NCBI GenBank assembly: GCA_963592385.1 | Contig: CAVAWX010000081.1 | Coordinates: 1-7,366, forward strand | Origin: CAVAWX01 sp963592385 | Lineage (GTDB): Bacteria; Actinomycetota; Coriobacteriia; Coriobacteriales; QAMH01 | Length of the DNA: 7,366 bases | Reading direction: 5' to 3' | Part shown: positions 6,073 to 7,366 of the stretch, piece after piece | Layout of the letters: each line of letters starts with the position of its first letter | How positions within the stretch are numbered: the first letter of the stretch is position 1 | Position numbers and translations under genes: made by a program | Notes under the pieces: generated by a model | Told to the model about the DNA's origin: nothing | What the model saw: only the letters and a program-made list of their open reading frames with translations | Databases searched by the model: none

Positions 6073-6438
6073 ATGAAGAAAACCGCATCATCGCGCAAGG
6101 CGGGCGAGGAGCTGCGGGCGAAGGTGGCCAACGTGCTCTTGCTGCACGTGTCCGACCCGCGGCTTGCGCTCGTCACCGTCACCGGCTGCGACGTCTCGAC
6201 CGACCGCGAGGTGGCCGACGTCTTCGTCGCCGCGCCCAAGGACCGCTACGACGAGGTCGAGGCCGGGCTGGCCGCCGCCCAGGGCCGCATACGCGCGCTC
6301 GTGGGCAAGAGCCTGTCGTGGCGCGTCACGCCGCAGCTGCGCTTCCACATCGACAAGACGGCTGATGTCGCCGAGCGCATATCCGAGGTGTTAAACGAGG
6401 AGGAGACGTGCAGCAGCTCGACTTCACGCCCGCAATAG
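6073..6438 (+). CDS. rbfA: 30S ribosome-binding factor RbfA
   Basis: RbfA is a single KH-like domain protein that binds the 30S subunit near the 5' end of 16S rRNA and acts in late small-subunit maturation, so it works in the same process as RimP. The 121-aa product shows the family pattern: a basic N-terminus (MKKTASSRKAGEELRAKVANVLL), SDPRLALVTVTGCDVSTD (27-44), the ADVFV strand (48-52), the AAQGRIRALVGKSLSWRVTPQLRF segment (68-91) with the KH-like helix-kink-helix, and DKTADVAERISEVLNEEE (94-111). The final Ser/Thr-rich ten residues are encoded where the next gene overlaps and are not typical of the domain. The start is set by AAGGAG six bases upstream. The length is normal for the family. 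Confidence 0.94.
   Translation: MKKTASSRKAGEELRAKVANVLLLHVSDPRLALVTVTGCDVSTDREVADVFVAAPKDRYDEVEAGLAAAQGRIRALVGKSLSWRVTPQLRFHIDKTADVAERISEVLNEEETCSSSTSRPQ
6398..6403 (+). promoter_or_regulatory. Ribosome binding site for the nrnA-type gene, inside rbfA
   Basis: AGGAGG within a GAGGAGGAG stretch precedes GTG 6408 by four bases, a strong match at a slightly short distance. It is the main reason for placing the start inside rbfA. The next in-frame GTG (6441), just past the rbfA stop, has no such site. Confidence 0.7.
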
Positions 6439-7366
6439 ACGTGCTCGAGGGCCGGCAGGAGATCTGCATCTGCGGCCACTTGAACCCGGACGGCGACTCG
6501 CTGGGGTCGGTGCTGGCGCTCACGCTGGCCCTGCGCGACCGCGGCTACACGGTGGTGCCGCTGCTGGCCAACGAGGCCAAGGCGCGCATCTTCGACTACC
6601 TGCCGCTGTTCGACGAGCTGGTCTACGCGAAGGACTACCGCGCGACGCCCGACGTCTTCATCAGCGTGGACGTGCCGGGCATCGAGCGCACGGGCGCCGC
6701 CGTCGAGGTGTTCTCGCGGGCGGCCGCCTCCATCGCCATCGACCATCACTTGGGCACGGCGGCCTTCGCGGACGCGGCGCTGGTCGACTCCCAGGCGCCG
6801 TCGTGTTCCATGCTCGTGTGGGACTTCATCGCGCAGATGGGCATCGAGCGCACGCCCGAGATCGCGACCTGCTGCTACACGGGGCTGGTCACCGACACGG
6901 GGCGCTTCCAATTCCAAAACGCGGACGCCGACGCGCTGTCGTACGCGGCCGAGATGGTGAAGGCCGGCGCCGACCCCGCCTTCATCTGCACCCAGGTCTA
7001 CCAGCGCAAAACGCGCGAGGCCCTGACGCTCGAGGCGCTCGCCATATCCCGCATGCGCTTCATGTGCGCGGGCGCGGCGGTGCTGTCGTGGACGCGCGCG
7101 GCCGACCTGGCCGAGATCGGCGCCGAGCGCGACGACACCGACTCGCTCATCAACGTCATACGGCGTCTGGACGGCGTGGAAGTGGCCGTCATGCTGCGCG
7201 AGGAGCCCGAGGGCACCACGCACGGCTCCATACGCGCGAAGAGCGCGCGCGACATCTCGGGCATCGCGGCGGCGCTCGGCGGCGGCGGGCATGCGGCGGC
7301 GGCCGGGTTCACGACGGACAAGACGCTCGAGGAGACCTTGGCCGCGCTCAAGCCCCTGTTGGAGCG
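6408..7366 (+). CDS. nrnA: DHH/DHHA1 phosphoesterase, NrnA-like (3' end cut by window)
   Basis: This family includes bifunctional nanoRNases/pAp phosphatases, Mn-dependent cytosolic enzymes that degrade 2-5-nt RNAs and hydrolyse 3'-phosphoadenosine 5'-phosphate. From GTG 6408, 319 complete codons are visible with no stop, so the gene is open at the right edge. The DHH domain shows GHLNPDGDSLGS (23-34; metal ligands H24, D28, D30), SVDVPG (86-91; D88), DHH (112-114) and TDTGRF (162-167; D163). The DHHA1 domain shows SIRAKS (274-279) and GGGGHAAAAG (291-300). All expected metal ligands are present. NrnA proteins are usually about 310-330 aa, so only a few residues should be missing. The start overlaps rbfA by 31 bases and implies coupling. 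This gene commonly follows rbfA in Gram-positive bacteria. Which substrate dominates cannot be told from sequence. Confidence 0.9.
   Translation, partial: MQQLDFTPAIDVLEGRQEICICGHLNPDGDSLGSVLALTLALRDRGYTVVPLLANEAKARIFDYLPLFDELVYAKDYRATPDVFISVDVPGIERTGAAVEVFSRAAASIAIDHHLGTAAFADAALVDSQAPSCSMLVWDFIAQMGIERTPEIATCCYTGLVTDTGRFQFQNADADALSYAAEMVKAGADPAFICTQVYQRKTREALTLEALAISRMRFMCAGAAVLSWTRAADLAEIGAERDDTDSLINVIRRLDGVEVAVMLREEPEGTTHGSIRAKSARDISGIAAALGGGGHAAAAGFTTDKTLEETLAALKPLLE

Noticed and set aside
6246..7292. A 348-codon minus-strand open frame opposite rbfA and the DHH gene
   Set aside because: Arg/Val/His/Asp-rich shadow without domain signatures. The + strand frame has intact DHH and DHHA1 motifs.

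Overview
The window is a GC-rich bacterial chromosome segment carrying a conserved translation and transcription gene cluster, all on the + strand: a PRC-barrel protein gene, then rimP, nusA, ylxR (DUF448), infB, rbfA and a DHH-family phosphoesterase gene of the nrnA type that runs off the right edge. The strong C/G third-position bias, the protein sequence character and the gene order suggest a Coriobacteriia/Eggerthellaceae-like actinobacterium. That assignment is inferred from sequence feel, not from a search. There are no mobile elements, CRISPR arrays, tRNA or rRNA genes, and no sign of recent transfer.

Layout. Positions 1-129 are the upstream flank, with a 9-bp hairpin at the very edge. 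Positions 130-870 encode a protein with two PRC-barrel-like repeats. Positions 871-1207 form the only long gene-free stretch (337 bases). It holds a short hairpin (942-960), a probable intrinsic terminator (978-1013), a sigma70-type promoter (TTTACG, 17-base spacer, TACAAT, 1011-1039) whose -35 box abuts the terminator, and a leader of about 160 nt. The leader has a strong 5' stem-loop (1053-1092) and a terminator-like hairpin (1159-1182) ending 12 bases before the rimP Shine-Dalgarno. rimP most likely starts at GTG 1208, not at the in-frame ATG 1142. nusA, ylxR, infB, rbfA and nrnA follow with gaps of 21, 53, 3 and 3 bases and finally a 31-base overlap, so they very likely form one operon.

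How the genes work together. RimP and RbfA mature the 30S subunit. IF2 (infB) places initiator tRNA on the ribosome. NusA controls RNA polymerase pausing, termination and antitermination. YlxR is an RNA-associated protein. NrnA-type enzymes remove nanoRNAs and pAp. The set therefore joins ribosome assembly, initiation, elongation control and the last step of RNA decay.

I see no novel system such as a defence island or a biosynthetic cluster. The points most worth a second look are a compact Cys/His module with an acidic tail at the C-terminus of NusA, and the structured leader in front of rimP. Lesser points are a linker insertion in NusA, the tandem PRC-barrel protein next door, and a duplicated segment in the IF2 linker.
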